Shown: piece after piece, positions 1-8,019 of the stretch
Numbering within the stretch: the stretch's first letter is position 1
Layout: the number at the start of each line of letters is the position of its first letter
DNA from: Streptomyces ambofaciens ATCC 23877
GTDB lineage: Bacteria; Actinomycetota; Actinomycetes; Streptomycetales; Streptomycetaceae
Length of the DNA stretch: 64,000 nucleotides
Assembly: GCF_001267885.1 (NCBI RefSeq)
Contig: NZ_CP012382.1
Location: 3,831,001 to 3,895,000, forward strand
Direction of reading: 5' to 3'
Position numbers and translations under genes: made by a program
Notes under the pieces: model-generated
The model's database searches: none
What the model was told of the DNA's origin: nothing
What the model saw: the letters and a program-made list of their open reading frames with translations, nothing else

Positions 1-730
1 TCACCGCGTCCTTCCAGGCCAGCCGTCCGGCGGCCAGCCGGACCCAGGTCAGCGGGTCGGTCTCGACGACGTTGGGCGGGGTGCCGCGGGTGTGCCGGGG
101 TCCCTCCACGCACTGCACCACGGCGTACGGCGGGATCCGCACCTCGGTCGAGCCGCCGGGCGCCTTGGCGGCGAGCGCGTCGGCCAGCAGCCGGGTCGCG
201 GCGGCCAGGGCCTGCCGGTCGTACGGGATGTCCAGGCCGGGCACGGCGGCGGCGAGGTCGTCGGTGTGGACGACCAGCTCGACGGTGCGGGTGACGAGGT
301 AGTCGGCCAGCGGCAGGGCGCCCGCGCTGGTGGCCAGCAGCCGGGTGCCGGGGTGGGCGTCGAGGCGGTCGGTGAAGCGCCGCTCGACCTCGGCGAGGTG
401 GGCGTCGAGGTCGGGGTGGTCGGCCGCGAGGCGCCGGGCCGTGGCGGCGATGGGGTCCGCGTCGGCGGCGACGGCGAACGGCCAGTCGAGCAGGCGGGCG
501 TCCTGGCGCGCGGGTTCGGGCTCGTCGAGCAGCCGGTCCACGGCGGAGAGGGCCCTGCCGATGTGCGCGACCAGTTCCCGCACGGTCCAGTCGCCGAGCC
601 GGGTCGGCAGAGCGAGCTGCTCGGGCGTGAGGCCGCGGACGGCAGTCCGTACGTGGGCGAACTGGGCCAGCACGGCGGTGCGGGTCCGGGCGGGGTCGTA
701 GGCGCGGGCGCGTCTCCTGGCGGGCGGCAT
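1..730 (-). CDS. Maleylpyruvate isomerase N-terminal / sterol carrier family protein (3' end outside window)
   Basis: The protein starts at an ATG at 730 and runs off the left edge after about 243 codons. The N-terminal half resembles the mycothiol-dependent maleylpyruvate isomerase (DinB-like four-helix) fold, with the typical GDWTVRELVAHIGR stretch near residue 50 and a late VELVVHTDDLAAAV stretch. The visible C-terminal part, around VETDPLTWVRLAAGRLAW, matches the bacterial sterol-carrier-like domain that follows in this family. From the family it is a cytosolic protein of unproven substrate, possibly using mycothiol. It is 10 bp from the next minus-strand gene, so the two may be cotranscribed. 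The family call is good; the enzymatic role is not established. Confidence 0.8.
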   Translation of the reverse strand, partial: MPPARRRARAYDPARTRTAVLAQFAHVRTAVRGLTPEQLALPTRLGDWTVRELVAHIGRALSAVDRLLDEPEPARQDARLLDWPFAVAADADPIAATARRLAADHPDLDAHLAEVERRFTDRLDAHPGTRLLATSAGALPLADYLVTRTVELVVHTDDLAAAVPGLDIPYDRQALAAATRLLADALAAKAPGGSTEVRIPPYAVVQCVEGPRHTRGTPPNVVETDPLTWVRLAAGRLAWKDAV

Positions 731-740
731 GGCGGTGAGC

Positions 741-1976
741 CTAGTCGGCCCTGAAGGCGGGCTTCTCGGGGAATACGAGGTCCGTGCAGTGGCGGCGGGC
801 GGTGACGTCCTCGACGTAGGCGCGGAAGACCTGCTCCATGCGGGGGGTCACCAGCCTGTGGTAGCTCAGGGCGAGGCTCATGGTGTGGATCTGCGGTTCC
901 CCGTCGCAGACGGAGGACGCCCACCAGATCGGGTCCTCGCTGCTGCGTCCGGCGCGGCCGGGGGTGGCGGGTTCCGGGTCCTCGCGCAGGTCGGTGCTGG
1001 TGAGCAGGACGTTCTTCGCGTCCTCGCCCGCGTACGTGTGGAGGGAGACGAACCACTGGCCGGGGCTGTCCGGGCGGATCAGGTACTCGTGGTCGTCCGC
1101 CTCGGCGAGGTACAGCGCGCCGGCGCGGCTTTCACCGAGCACGAGCCCGCACCGCTCGTCCCACAGCCGGTCGTCCGTGCGGCTCTCGACGACCTGGTCC
1201 GGCAGCTCCGGCCGGCGGGCGAAGCCGCCCTCGCGGTACCAGGCGCAGGTGCCCTCGGCGCGGGCGGCCGGGACCGGGCCCTCGGGCAGCGCGGGGACGT
1301 CCGCGGGCGGATCGGGCAGCCGGTCGGCGCAGCCCACGCGGCCGGCGAGGTTGTTGGCGGTGAGCACGGCGGTCTCGGCGAGGACGGCGCGGTCGTGCGC
1401 GCCGAGCTGGCCGCCGTCGGTGAACCGCGGCGCGGGGCTCTGCAGCGAGGCCCGGGCCCACAGGGCCTTCACCGGCCGGCCGTTCAGCCGGCCCCCGGCG
1501 CACGGCAGCTGGACGACGACGTCGGACTCCGTGACACGGCCCGCGATACCGCCGCCCAGCGGCTGGTCGGGGTGGGTGGGGCCGCCCCCGCTGTCGACGA
1601 GGTCCTCCAGCGGGCCGTCGGCGACCGTGGGGCGGTCGGCCGGCAGCACCCCCACGGCGCCGGTGAAGAACCAGCGCCCGCCCCGGTCCTCGCCGTTCTT
1701 CTCGCCGGCCTCGGTGCTGAAGATCTCGCAGTCCTGCGCGGTCCCGGCGCCGAGGTCGATCACGCCCTCCTCGGCCTGCCGGTGGGTGATCCTGCCGCCG
1801 GCCGGGGAGAGCGCCAGCACCCGCCCGGCCGGGACGAGGCCCGCGCAGGCCTCGTCGATCTGCCGCCGAGCGTCCCACACCCGCCCGATCTCGCGCCCGC
1901 TCCAGCCGATCGCCACGACGGCGGCCAGACACAGCAGGACGTTCACGGACCTGCGCACGCCGTCCGGCACCCGCAT
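741..1976 (-). CDS. Cys-rich membrane-anchored extracellular protein, unknown function
   Basis: A 411-residue protein starting at ATG 1976, preceded by a strong GGGGGAG ribosome site. Residues about 10-28 form one hydrophobic segment after an Arg-containing N terminus, so it is either secreted or anchored with its bulk outside. The exported part carries at least eight cysteines spread along the chain (DEACAG, QDCEIF, LPCAGG, GCADR, GTCAWY, ERCGLV, SVCDGE, RHCTDL), consistent with several disulfides. Apparent repetition of a Gly-x-Cys-x-Trp-like element suggests two or three copies of one domain. I do not recognise a named family. It resembles hypothetical proteins that sit beside purL in Streptomyces. 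Confidence 0.75.
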   Translation of the reverse strand: MRVPDGVRRSVNVLLCLAAVVAIGWSGREIGRVWDARRQIDEACAGLVPAGRVLALSPAGGRITHRQAEEGVIDLGAGTAQDCEIFSTEAGEKNGEDRGGRWFFTGAVGVLPADRPTVADGPLEDLVDSGGGPTHPDQPLGGGIAGRVTESDVVVQLPCAGGRLNGRPVKALWARASLQSPAPRFTDGGQLGAHDRAVLAETAVLTANNLAGRVGCADRLPDPPADVPALPEGPVPAARAEGTCAWYREGGFARRPELPDQVVESRTDDRLWDERCGLVLGESRAGALYLAEADDHEYLIRPDSPGQWFVSLHTYAGEDAKNVLLTSTDLREDPEPATPGRAGRSSEDPIWWASSVCDGEPQIHTMSLALSYHRLVTPRMEQVFRAYVEDVTARRHCTDLVFPEKPAFRAD

Positions 1977-2048
1977 CGCTCCCCCGTTCCCCGTTCTCCC
2001 CGTCGCCCCGCGGCGCGGCCCCTCCCGCTCCGCGACCGCCCGACGAAG

Positions 2049-2897
2049 CTAACAGCCGCGGTGGGCGGGGTGGTCCGCCGGTTCGGCGACCTCGAAGAAC
2101 TCGCCGCCTCGGGGGACCCCGACGCCGCGCCAGGTGAAGGGGACGCCCCGGGCGGTGTCCGGGTCGGGGCCGTCCATCAGCTGGAAGTGGACGTGCGGTT
2201 CGCTGGAGTTGCCGGAGTTGCCGCACCGGGCGAGCACCTGGCCGGCGCGCACCCGGTCGCCCTCGCGCACGGCGAACGAACCGCGCCGCACGTGGGCGTA
2301 GAGCGCGTACGTGCCGTCGCCGAGGTCCAGCACGACGTGGTTGCCCAGGATCCGGCGGACGCCGGCCATCTCGCGCACCGAGCCCTCGACGAGCATCAGG
2401 TACAGCAGCGCGGGCAGCGAACCGCGGCTGAAGTGGTCGCGCTGGCCGTCGTCGGTCCGTACGACCGTGCCGTCGGCCACCGCGTGCAGCGGCGCGCCGA
2501 ACGCCGGGAAGTCGCGGTTGCGGCGCATCGGCGGCCACAGCGCCCGGAAACCGGGGCGGGCACCGGGCTCCGGCTCGGCGACCAGGTCGATGGCGAAGGT
2601 CTGGCCGTAGGCGTGGACGCCGTGGCTCGGGGTGCGGTCGGCCGGGCTGTTCAGCGCGGACCAGCGGCCGGTCACGGGCGGGTCGACCTCGACCGGCTCA
2701 CGGGCGCAGCGCGGCGCGTCCGGGGCGCCGCCGCCCCAGCGGTTGACCACCGTGATCAGGACGTAGGCCAGGACCAGCGGCAGGAAGTCCCACCACAGCG
2801 GATACCCGAAGCCGAGGACGATGTGCGCGCCCACCAGGGCGATGAAGCCCAGTTGCAGGGCGCGAAAGACGATCATGGCGAGCTTGCGTGCGGACAT
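2049..2897 (-). CDS. M23-like (LytM) metallopeptidase domain protein with two N-terminal membrane helices
   Basis: A 282-residue protein. Residues about 8-30 and 33-52 are hydrophobic and predicted to span the membrane. The rest carries an M23/LytM-type fold: a first motif HAYGQTFAIDL near residue 95, the core GNHVVLDLGDGTYALYAHV, and the final metal-binding HVHF near residue 240. The spacing of the first His and Asp (H-x6-D) is looser than the usual HxxxD, so catalytic competence is uncertain. Family role is cleavage of peptidoglycan cross-links or a structural peptidoglycan-binding function outside the membrane. It lies 27 bp downstream of the HTH regulator gene on the same strand and is probably its target and operon partner. 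Confidence 0.8.
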   Translation of the reverse strand: MSARKLAMIVFRALQLGFIALVGAHIVLGFGYPLWWDFLPLVLAYVLITVVNRWGGGAPDAPRCAREPVEVDPPVTGRWSALNSPADRTPSHGVHAYGQTFAIDLVAEPEPGARPGFRALWPPMRRNRDFPAFGAPLHAVADGTVVRTDDGQRDHFSRGSLPALLYLMLVEGSVREMAGVRRILGNHVVLDLGDGTYALYAHVRRGSFAVREGDRVRAGQVLARCGNSGNSSEPHVHFQLMDGPDPDTARGVPFTWRGVGVPRGGEFFEVAEPADHPAHRGC

Positions 2898-2924
2898 GGT
2901 TCCCCCTTGCTCGTCGGGTCGTGC

Positions 2925-3428
2925 TCAGCCCCGGGCCGCCGACAGCACCACCAGCAGTGGTACGACCCGCCCCGGCGGCACCTCGTGGCGGCCCCGGCCG
3001 GTGGTGTGCAGCCAGCCGGCGCCGGTGAGCTGGCGCAGGTGGTGGTAGATCTGGCCGGTCGTGCCCACCTCGTCCAGCTCGGCCAGTTCGGCGGCGGTGC
3101 GCCGGCCGCCGAGTACCTCGCGCAGCAGTCGCAGCCGGACGGGATGCCCGAGCGCGGCGAACACCTCGGCCGATGCGGCCCAGTCGGCGTCCATCAGGCC
3201 CTCGGTCAGCGCCCCGTGCTGCCACTCGTACCGCTCTCCGGCCGGCAGTCGGACGGCCCCCGTGAACAGGACGCCGCCGTCGGCCGCCCGCATCTGTGCG
3301 AGCTGCTCCTTCAGTCCCTCCAGAGCCCAGAAGTCGCCCTCCCCGGGGCGGGGGGCGGGCCGGTCGGCGGACTCCAGTGCGGCGAGGCGCCGCTCGAGGT
3401 CGGCCACGCGTTGTTCCAGTCGCTCCAC
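2925..3428 (-). CDS. ArsR-like winged-helix transcriptional regulator with N-terminal coiled coil
   Basis: A 167-residue protein read from a GTG at 3428. Residues 1-25 form a short coiled coil (LEQRVADLERRLAALE). Residues about 85-165 form a winged-helix DNA-binding domain with the recognisable FAALGHPVRLRLLREV and TTGQIYHHLRQLTGAGWL helices. I see no metal-binding Cys pair. A perfect 9-bp inverted repeat ends 8 bp upstream of the start codon, so autoregulation is likely. No good Shine-Dalgarno sequence is present, which fits a leaderless message or a slightly different start. It is followed closely by the M23-like gene. Confidence 0.8.
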   Translation of the reverse strand: MERLEQRVADLERRLAALESADRPAPRPGEGDFWALEGLKEQLAQMRAADGGVLFTGAVRLPAGERYEWQHGALTEGLMDADWAASAEVFAALGHPVRLRLLREVLGGRRTAAELAELDEVGTTGQIYHHLRQLTGAGWLHTTGRGRHEVPPGRVVPLLVVLSAARG

Positions 3429-3435
3429 GCTTTGA

Positions 3436-3455
3436 GATTACGTAACTACGTAATC
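3436..3455. promoter_or_regulatory. Candidate operator of the adjacent HTH regulator
   Basis: A perfect inverted repeat: arm GATTACGTA, spacer AC, arm TACGTAATC. It is AT-rich against its surroundings and sits 8 bp upstream of the regulator start codon, where a bound dimer would block transcription of the regulator and M23-like gene. The palindrome is seen directly; its role is inferred. Confidence 0.6.
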
Positions 3456-3545
3456 ACGCGCAAGGGGTGGCCGCACGAGACCGGGTCAGCCGGGGGCATC
3501 GCACTCGGCACGGAGGTCCCCGAGGACCACGTGCGCCGAAACGCC

Positions 3546-3580
3546 CGAGGTCCCGCCCGGACCGACCGGACGGGACCTCG
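3546..3580 (-). terminator. Hairpin downstream of purL
   Basis: Ten-base arms CGAGGTCCCG and CGGGACCTCG separated by 15 nt, lying just after the purL stop codon on the minus strand. There is no U tract, as is common for Streptomyces terminators. Confidence 0.6.
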
Positions 3581-3606
3581 ACCTTGCGTGGACTTCCGCG
3601 AACCTC

Positions 3607-5865
3607 TTACGCGAGCAGCGCCGGGATCGTCCCCTCGTGGACCTCGCGCAGCTCGGTCAGGGTGAGCGAGAACTCGCCCTGGACCTCCACCGCGTCCCCG
3701 TCCACGACACCGACGCGGGTGGCGGGCAGGCCGCGCGCGCCGCACATGTCGGTGAAACGGAGCTCCTCCGAGCGCGGGACGGCGACGACCGCGCGGCCCG
3801 CCGACTCCGAGAACAGGAAGGTGAAGGCGTCCAGTCCGTCGGGTACGACCAGACGGGCGCCCTTCCCCCCGAGCAGCGCCGACTCGACGACCGCCTGGAC
3901 CAGACCGCCGTCGGACAGGTCGTGCGCGGAGTCGATCATGCCGTCGCGGGAGGCGGAGATCAGGATCTCGGCGAGCAGCCGCTCGCGCTCCAGGTCGACC
4001 TTCGGGGGCAGGCCGCCGAGGTGGTCGTGGACCACCTGGGACCAGGCCGAGCCGCCGAACTCCTCGCGCGTGTCGCCGAGGAGGTACAGCAGGTGCCCCT
4101 CCTCCTGGAAGGCGACCGGCGTGCGGCGGGCCACGTCGTCGATGACGCCGAGCACCGCGACCACCGGGGTCGGGTGGATGGCGGCCTCGCCGGTCTGGTT
4201 GTAGAGCGAGACGTTGCCGCCGGTCACCGGGGTGCCGAGCTGGAGGCAGCCGTCGGCCAGGCCGCGCACGGCCTCCGCGAACTGCCACATGACCGCCGGG
4301 TCCTCCGGCGAGCCGAAGTTCAGGCAGTCCGAGACGGCGAGCGGCTTGGCGCCGGTCGTCGCCACGTTGCGGTAGGCCTCCGCGAGGGCCAGCTGGGCGC
4401 CCGTGTACGGGTCGAGCTTGGCGTAGCGGCCGTTGCCGTCCGTGGCGATCGCGACGCCGAGGCCGGTCTCCTCGTCGACGCGGATCATGCCGGAGTCCTC
4501 GGGCTGGGCGAGGACGGTGTTGCCCTGCACGAAGTGGTCGTACTGCTGGGTGATCCACTTCTTGGACGCCTGGTTGGGCGAGCCCACCAGCTTCAGGACC
4601 TGGGCCTTCAGCTCCTCGGACGTCTCCGGCCGGGGCAGCTTGTTCGCGTCGTCGGCCTGGAGGGCGTCCTGCCACTCGGGGCGGGCGTAGGGGCGCTCGT
4701 AGACCGGGCCCTCGTGCGCGACCGTGCGCGGGTCGACGTCGACGATCTTGCCGCCGTGCCAGTAGATCTCCAGGCGGTCGCCGTCGGTCACCTCGCCGAT
4801 GACGGTGGCGATGACGTCCCACTTCTCGCAGATCTCCAGGAAGCGGTCGACCTTGCCGGGCTCCACCACCGCGCACATGCGCTCCTGCGACTCGCTCATG
4901 AGGATCTCCTCGGGCGAGAGCGTGGAGTCGCGCAGGGGTACGTCGTCCAGGGTGACCCGCATGCCGCCGGAGCCGTTGGAGGCCAGCTCGGAGGTGGCGC
5001 AGGACAGGCCGGCCGCGCCCAGGTCCTGGATGCCGACGACCAGCTTCTCCCTGAACGCCTCCAGGGTGCACTCGATGAGGAGCTTCTCCTGGAAGGGGTC
5101 GCCGACCTGGACGGCGGGGCGCTTGGACGGCTTGGCGTCGTCGAAGGTCTCGGAGGCCAGGATCGAGGCGCCGCCGATGCCGTCGCCGCCGGTGCGGGCG
5201 CCGTACAGGATGACCTTGTTGCCGGCTCCGGACGCCTTCGCCAGGTGGATGTCCTCGTGCCGCATGACGCCGATGGCACCGGCGTTGACCAGCGGATTGC
5301 CCTGGTAGCAGGCGTCGAAGACGACCTCGCCGCCGATGTTGGGCAGGCCCAGGCAGTTGCCGTAGCCGCCGATGCCGGCGACGACGCCGGGCAGGACGCG
5401 CTTGGTGTCGGGGTGGTCGGCGGCGCCGAAGCGCAGGGGGTCGACGACGGCGACCGGGCGGGCGCCCATCGCGATGATGTCGCGGACGATGCCGCCGACA
5501 CCCGTGGCCGCGCCCTGGTAGGGCTCCACGTAGGAGGGGTGGTTGTGCGACTCGACCTTGAAGGTGACCGCGTAGCCCTGGCCGACGTCGACGACGCCCG
5601 CGTTCTCACCGATGCCGACCAGCATGGCGTCGGACTGCGGGGCCTTCTCGCCGAACTGGCGCAGGTGGACCTTGCTGCTCTTGTACGAGCAGTGCTCGGA
5701 CCACATGACGGAGTACATGGCCAGCTCCGCCCCGGTGGGACGGCGGCCGAGGATCTCCACGACCCGCTCGTACTCGTCCTTCTTCAGGCCCAGCTCGGCC
5801 CAGGGCAGCTCGACGTCGGGGGTCTCGGCCGCGTGCTCGACCGTGTCCAGAGGCGTCCGGCTCAT
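3607..5865 (-). CDS. purL: Phosphoribosylformylglycinamidine synthase, large subunit PurL
   Basis: A 752-residue protein of the short (Gram-positive/archaeal) PurL class. It converts FGAR, ATP and ammonia to FGAM in purine synthesis and needs separate PurQ (ammonia from glutamine) and PurS. Visible hallmarks are [14 protein letters not shown] near residue 50, the nucleotide-binding [23 protein letters not shown] near 105-127, and the internally repeated half near residue 440 onward ([16 protein letters not shown]). Length and domain order are normal. Its ATG overlaps the purQ stop by four bases (ATGA), so the three subunits are translationally coupled. Confidence 0.97.
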   Translation of the reverse strand: MSRTPLDTVEHAAETPDVELPWAELGLKKDEYERVVEILGRRPTGAELAMYSVMWSEHCSYKSSKVHLRQFGEKAPQSDAMLVGIGENAGVVDVGQGYAVTFKVESHNHPSYVEPYQGAATGVGGIVRDIIAMGARPVAVVDPLRFGAADHPDTKRVLPGVVAGIGGYGNCLGLPNIGGEVVFDACYQGNPLVNAGAIGVMRHEDIHLAKASGAGNKVILYGARTGGDGIGGASILASETFDDAKPSKRPAVQVGDPFQEKLLIECTLEAFREKLVVGIQDLGAAGLSCATSELASNGSGGMRVTLDDVPLRDSTLSPEEILMSESQERMCAVVEPGKVDRFLEICEKWDVIATVIGEVTDGDRLEIYWHGGKIVDVDPRTVAHEGPVYERPYARPEWQDALQADDANKLPRPETSEELKAQVLKLVGSPNQASKKWITQQYDHFVQGNTVLAQPEDSGMIRVDEETGLGVAIATDGNGRYAKLDPYTGAQLALAEAYRNVATTGAKPLAVSDCLNFGSPEDPAVMWQFAEAVRGLADGCLQLGTPVTGGNVSLYNQTGEAAIHPTPVVAVLGVIDDVARRTPVAFQEEGHLLYLLGDTREEFGGSAWSQVVHDHLGGLPPKVDLERERLLAEILISASRDGMIDSAHDLSDGGLVQAVVESALLGGKGARLVVPDGLDAFTFLFSESAGRAVVAVPRSEELRFTDMCGARGLPATRVGVVDGDAVEVQGEFSLTLTELREVHEGTIPALLA

Positions 5866-6542
5866 GCGTTGACCAGCTTCTTGAGGATCGAGGTGAAGAA
5901 CGGGAGGCCGTCGGTGCGGCCGGTGCCGATCAGCGGCTCGACGGCGTGCTCGGGGTGCGGCATGAGGCCGACGACGTTCCCGGCGGCGTTGGTGATGCCG
6001 GCGATGTCGTTGAGCGAGCCGTTGGGGTTGACGTCCAGGTAGCGGAAGGCGACGCGGCCCTCGGCCTCCAGCTCGTCCAGCGTGCGCCGGTCGGCGACGT
6101 ACCGCCCGTCCATGTTCTTCAGCGGGATGTGGATCTCCTGACCGGCGCTGTAGTCGCTGGTCCAGGACGTGTCCGCGTTCTCCACCCGCAGCTTCTGGTC
6201 GCGGCAGATGAAGTGCAGGTGGTCGTTGCCGAGCATCCCGCCGGGCAGCAGGTGGGCCTCCGTGAGGATCTGGAAGCCGTTGCAGATGCCGAGCACCGGG
6301 AGGCCGGCCCTGGCCTGGTCGATGACGGTGTCCATCACCGGCGAGAAGCGCGCGATGGCGCCGGCCCGCAGATAGTCGCCGTACGAGAAACCGCCGCAGA
6401 GCACCACGGCGTCGACCTGCTTGAGGTCCTTGTCCTTGTGCCAGAGGGCGACGGGTTCGGCACCGGCGACGCGGATCGCGCGCTGCGTGTCCCGGTCGTC
6501 GAGACTGCCGGGGAAAGTGACGACGCCAATACGAGCGGTCAC
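5862..6542 (-). CDS. purQ: Phosphoribosylformylglycinamidine synthase, glutaminase subunit PurQ
   Basis: A 226-residue class I glutamine amidotransferase that supplies ammonia to PurL. The nucleophile elbow GICNGFQ lies near residue 86, and the His-x-Glu of the catalytic triad is seen in [13 protein letters not shown] near residue 195. N-terminal [17 protein letters not shown] and [17 protein letters not shown] are typical. It overlaps purS upstream and purL downstream by ATGA junctions. Confidence 0.97.
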   Translation of the reverse strand: MTARIGVVTFPGSLDDRDTQRAIRVAGAEPVALWHKDKDLKQVDAVVLCGGFSYGDYLRAGAIARFSPVMDTVIDQARAGLPVLGICNGFQILTEAHLLPGGMLGNDHLHFICRDQKLRVENADTSWTSDYSAGQEIHIPLKNMDGRYVADRRTLDELEAEGRVAFRYLDVNPNGSLNDIAGITNAAGNVVGLMPHPEHAVEPLIGTGRTDGLPFFTSILKKLVNA

Positions 6543-6817
6543 TTCACGGCTCCCGCGACTACGTCATCGGACTCGACCTTGACGGTGAAGTCCTCGATCA
6601 CGGTGTTGGCGAGGAAGGATTCCGCAAGATCATGGATGCGGGCGAGGGCGGCGTCATCGACCGGCCCGTCCACTTCCAGTTCGAATCGCTTTCCCTGGCG
6701 TACGTCCGAGATCCCTTCGAAACCCAGCCGCGGCAGTGCGCGCTGCACCGCCTGGCCCTGGGGGTCGAGGATCTCCGGCTTGAGCATGACGTCGACTACG
6801 ACGCGTGCCACTGGCAC
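6539..6817 (-). CDS. purS: Phosphoribosylformylglycinamidine synthase, PurS subunit
   Basis: A 92-residue protein matching PurS. It begins [20 protein letters not shown], followed by the conserved [15 protein letters not shown]. PurS dimers bridge PurL and PurQ and help ammonia transfer. It is the first gene of the minus-strand operon purS-purQ-purL, so operon control must act in the gap upstream (6818-7150). Confidence 0.95.
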   Translation of the reverse strand: MPVARVVVDVMLKPEILDPQGQAVQRALPRLGFEGISDVRQGKRFELEVDGPVDDAALARIHDLAESFLANTVIEDFTVKVESDDVVAGAVK

Positions 6818-7150
6818 TCCCGGTGTGTGGTGCTGAGCAGGTTCCTTCAGACTACCCGTACAAAATTTCTACGCGCGTAGCATTGTAGGAAACTACGTGA
6901 GCCCCATCACGATCGGGCATCGGAAGGACGCCGCTTCGAAAAACTTCGGGAAAGATCCCGGATCGGGCTCGGCGGCCTATTGCGCGGCGGACACGCGGGG
7001 AGATTTAGTCGAGCTTCCCATTGCAATGCCGGGCACTGTACAAATGAAATGTCATTAGCCGATACTTTGCCCAATTACAGGCGAACAGTCGGCATCATCG
7101 CGACGTCCTGGCACGTCATCGCGAGGTGCCGCACGAAGGGACCGATATTC
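6818..7150. other. Divergent intergenic region between purS and lsrL
   Basis: 333 bp with no convincing gene. It must hold the purS promoter (minus) and the lsrL promoter (plus). The part next to purS (6860-6900) has two palindromes, listed separately. The part next to lsrL (about 6940-7150) is unusually A/T-rich for this genome, which would suit binding by Lsr2-type proteins, including LsrL itself. I could not fix a promoter with confidence. Confidence 0.5.
6869..6896. promoter_or_regulatory. Paired palindromes upstream of purS
   Basis: Two perfect inverted repeats stand side by side: CTACGCGCGTAG (6869-6880) and GTAG-GAAA-CTAC (6885-6896). They share CTAC/GTAG ends with a spacing of about one and a half helical turns between centres. 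This looks like a double operator in front of purSQL. The bound regulator is not identifiable from the sequence. Confidence 0.45.
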
Positions 7151-7468
7151 GTGGCGCAGCGTGTCGTGGTCACTCTCTTTGACGACATCGACGGCTCGGA
7201 AGCGGCGGAGACGATCGCCTTCGGTGTCGACGGCCGGATGTACGAGATCGACCTGAACGAAGCCAATGCCCGGAAACTGCGCACGGCCCTCGAGCCCTAC
7301 GTGTCGGCCGGCCGCAAGCGGTCGCGCTCCGGCAAGGCGTACCGGCAGACGGAGGTCGCCCCCGACCCGGCGGCGGTCCGGGCCTGGGCGCAGGCGAACA
7401 AGATGGACGTGCCCGCGCGGGGCCGGATCCCGAAGAAGGTGTACGAGGCGTTCACCGCGGCGCAGTGA
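7151..7468 (+). CDS. lsrL: Lsr2-like nucleoid-associated protein
   Basis: A 105-residue Lsr2 family protein that binds A/T-rich DNA and silences xenogeneic genes. The start is a GTG at 7151. The N-terminal dimerisation half is clear (AQRVVVTLFDDIDGSEAAET, then TIAFGVDGRMYEIDL). The C-terminal half carries the DNA-contacting Arg-Gly-Arg in PARGRIPKKVYEAF. The position opposite purS matches the second Lsr2 paralogue (LsrL) of Streptomyces as I remember it, rather than the main lsr2. Longer starts upstream would add A/T-rich sequence that does not look coding. Confidence 0.93.
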   Translation: MAQRVVVTLFDDIDGSEAAETIAFGVDGRMYEIDLNEANARKLRTALEPYVSAGRKRSRSGKAYRQTEVAPDPAAVRAWAQANKMDVPARGRIPKKVYEAFTAAQ

Positions 7469-7643
7469 GCCGGGCGCGGCGAGCCGCTCTCGCCGGGGAG
7501 CGGGTCGCGCCCGCTCCCCGCACGGAGGCCGACGGCCGCTCAGCCGCCCCTCGCGGCAACCGACTTGCGCAGCACCCCGGGTGATCAGCTAAAGTCTGGA
7601 GCACGCCGAGGGGCGAGGCCGAAAGGCCCAGCTCACGGAACAT

Positions 7644-7715
7644 GCGGGTGTAGTTCAGTAGTAGAACATCCCCCTTCCAGGGGGAAGGCGCAGTGTGCAA
7701 TTCCTGTCACCCGCT
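7644..7715 (+). tRNA. tRNA-Gly (anticodon TCC) with atypical D and T loops
   Basis: Acceptor arms GCGGGTG and CACCCGC pair fully with discriminator T7715. The anticodon stem TCCCC/GGGGA encloses CTTCCAG, giving anticodon TCC. CCA is not encoded. The tRNA departs from the norm: the D loop is AGTAGTA, so G18 is replaced by A, and the T loop is TGCAATT inside GTGC, so the usual T54-T55-C56 becomes T-G-C. The T stem pairs only if one U (7694) is bulged. A candidate promoter is TTGCGC at 7565 with TAAAGT at 7590. See findings. Confidence 0.85.
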
Positions 7716-7795
7716 CTGCATCGCCGTACCGATCAGCGTATTCGATCAGGTAGGCTGGTGCTCGCACCGATCGGTGAAGGCCGGTCGGGGGCAAT

Positions 7796-7868
7796 GCGGA
7801 CGTAGCTCAGTTGGTAGAGCGCAACCTTGCCAAGGTTGAGGTCGCGAGTTCGAGCCTCGTCGTCCGCT
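7796..7868 (+). tRNA. tRNA-Gly (anticodon GCC)
   Basis: A standard 73-nt cloverleaf: acceptor GCGGACG/CGTCCGC, D loop with GG, anticodon loop TTGCCAA (anticodon GCC), T loop TTCGAGC, discriminator T. CCA is not encoded. It differs at only three positions from the tRNA-Gly(GCC) at 11770 and is followed at once by a terminator. Confidence 0.95.
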
Positions 7869-7876
7869 CGGGAATC

Positions 7877-7908
7877 AGACCCCGGTCCCTCGTGGACCGG
7901 GGTCTTTT
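7877..7908 (+). terminator. Rho-independent terminator after the tRNA-Gly pair
   Basis: Stem GACCCCGGTCC / GGACCGGGGTC with a CTCGT loop, followed by TTTT. Confidence 0.9.
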
Positions 7909-8019
7909 CGTGTGCCCGCGACCGGGGAGCCGGGCGGTCGCCCCCCCCCTGACATTTGTCATGCCGGGTGATGACGGGCCGCACTGTCCCGCGGCCCGGG
8001 CCACCGGAATGCTTGAGGC

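Noticed and set aside
729..3665. 978-codon plus-strand open frame, and the similar one at 3637-6042
   Set aside because: They are antisense to well-supported minus-strand genes (M23-like, HTH, purL). Translations are Gly/Ala/Arg/Val-biased without domains, as expected for high-G+C shadows.
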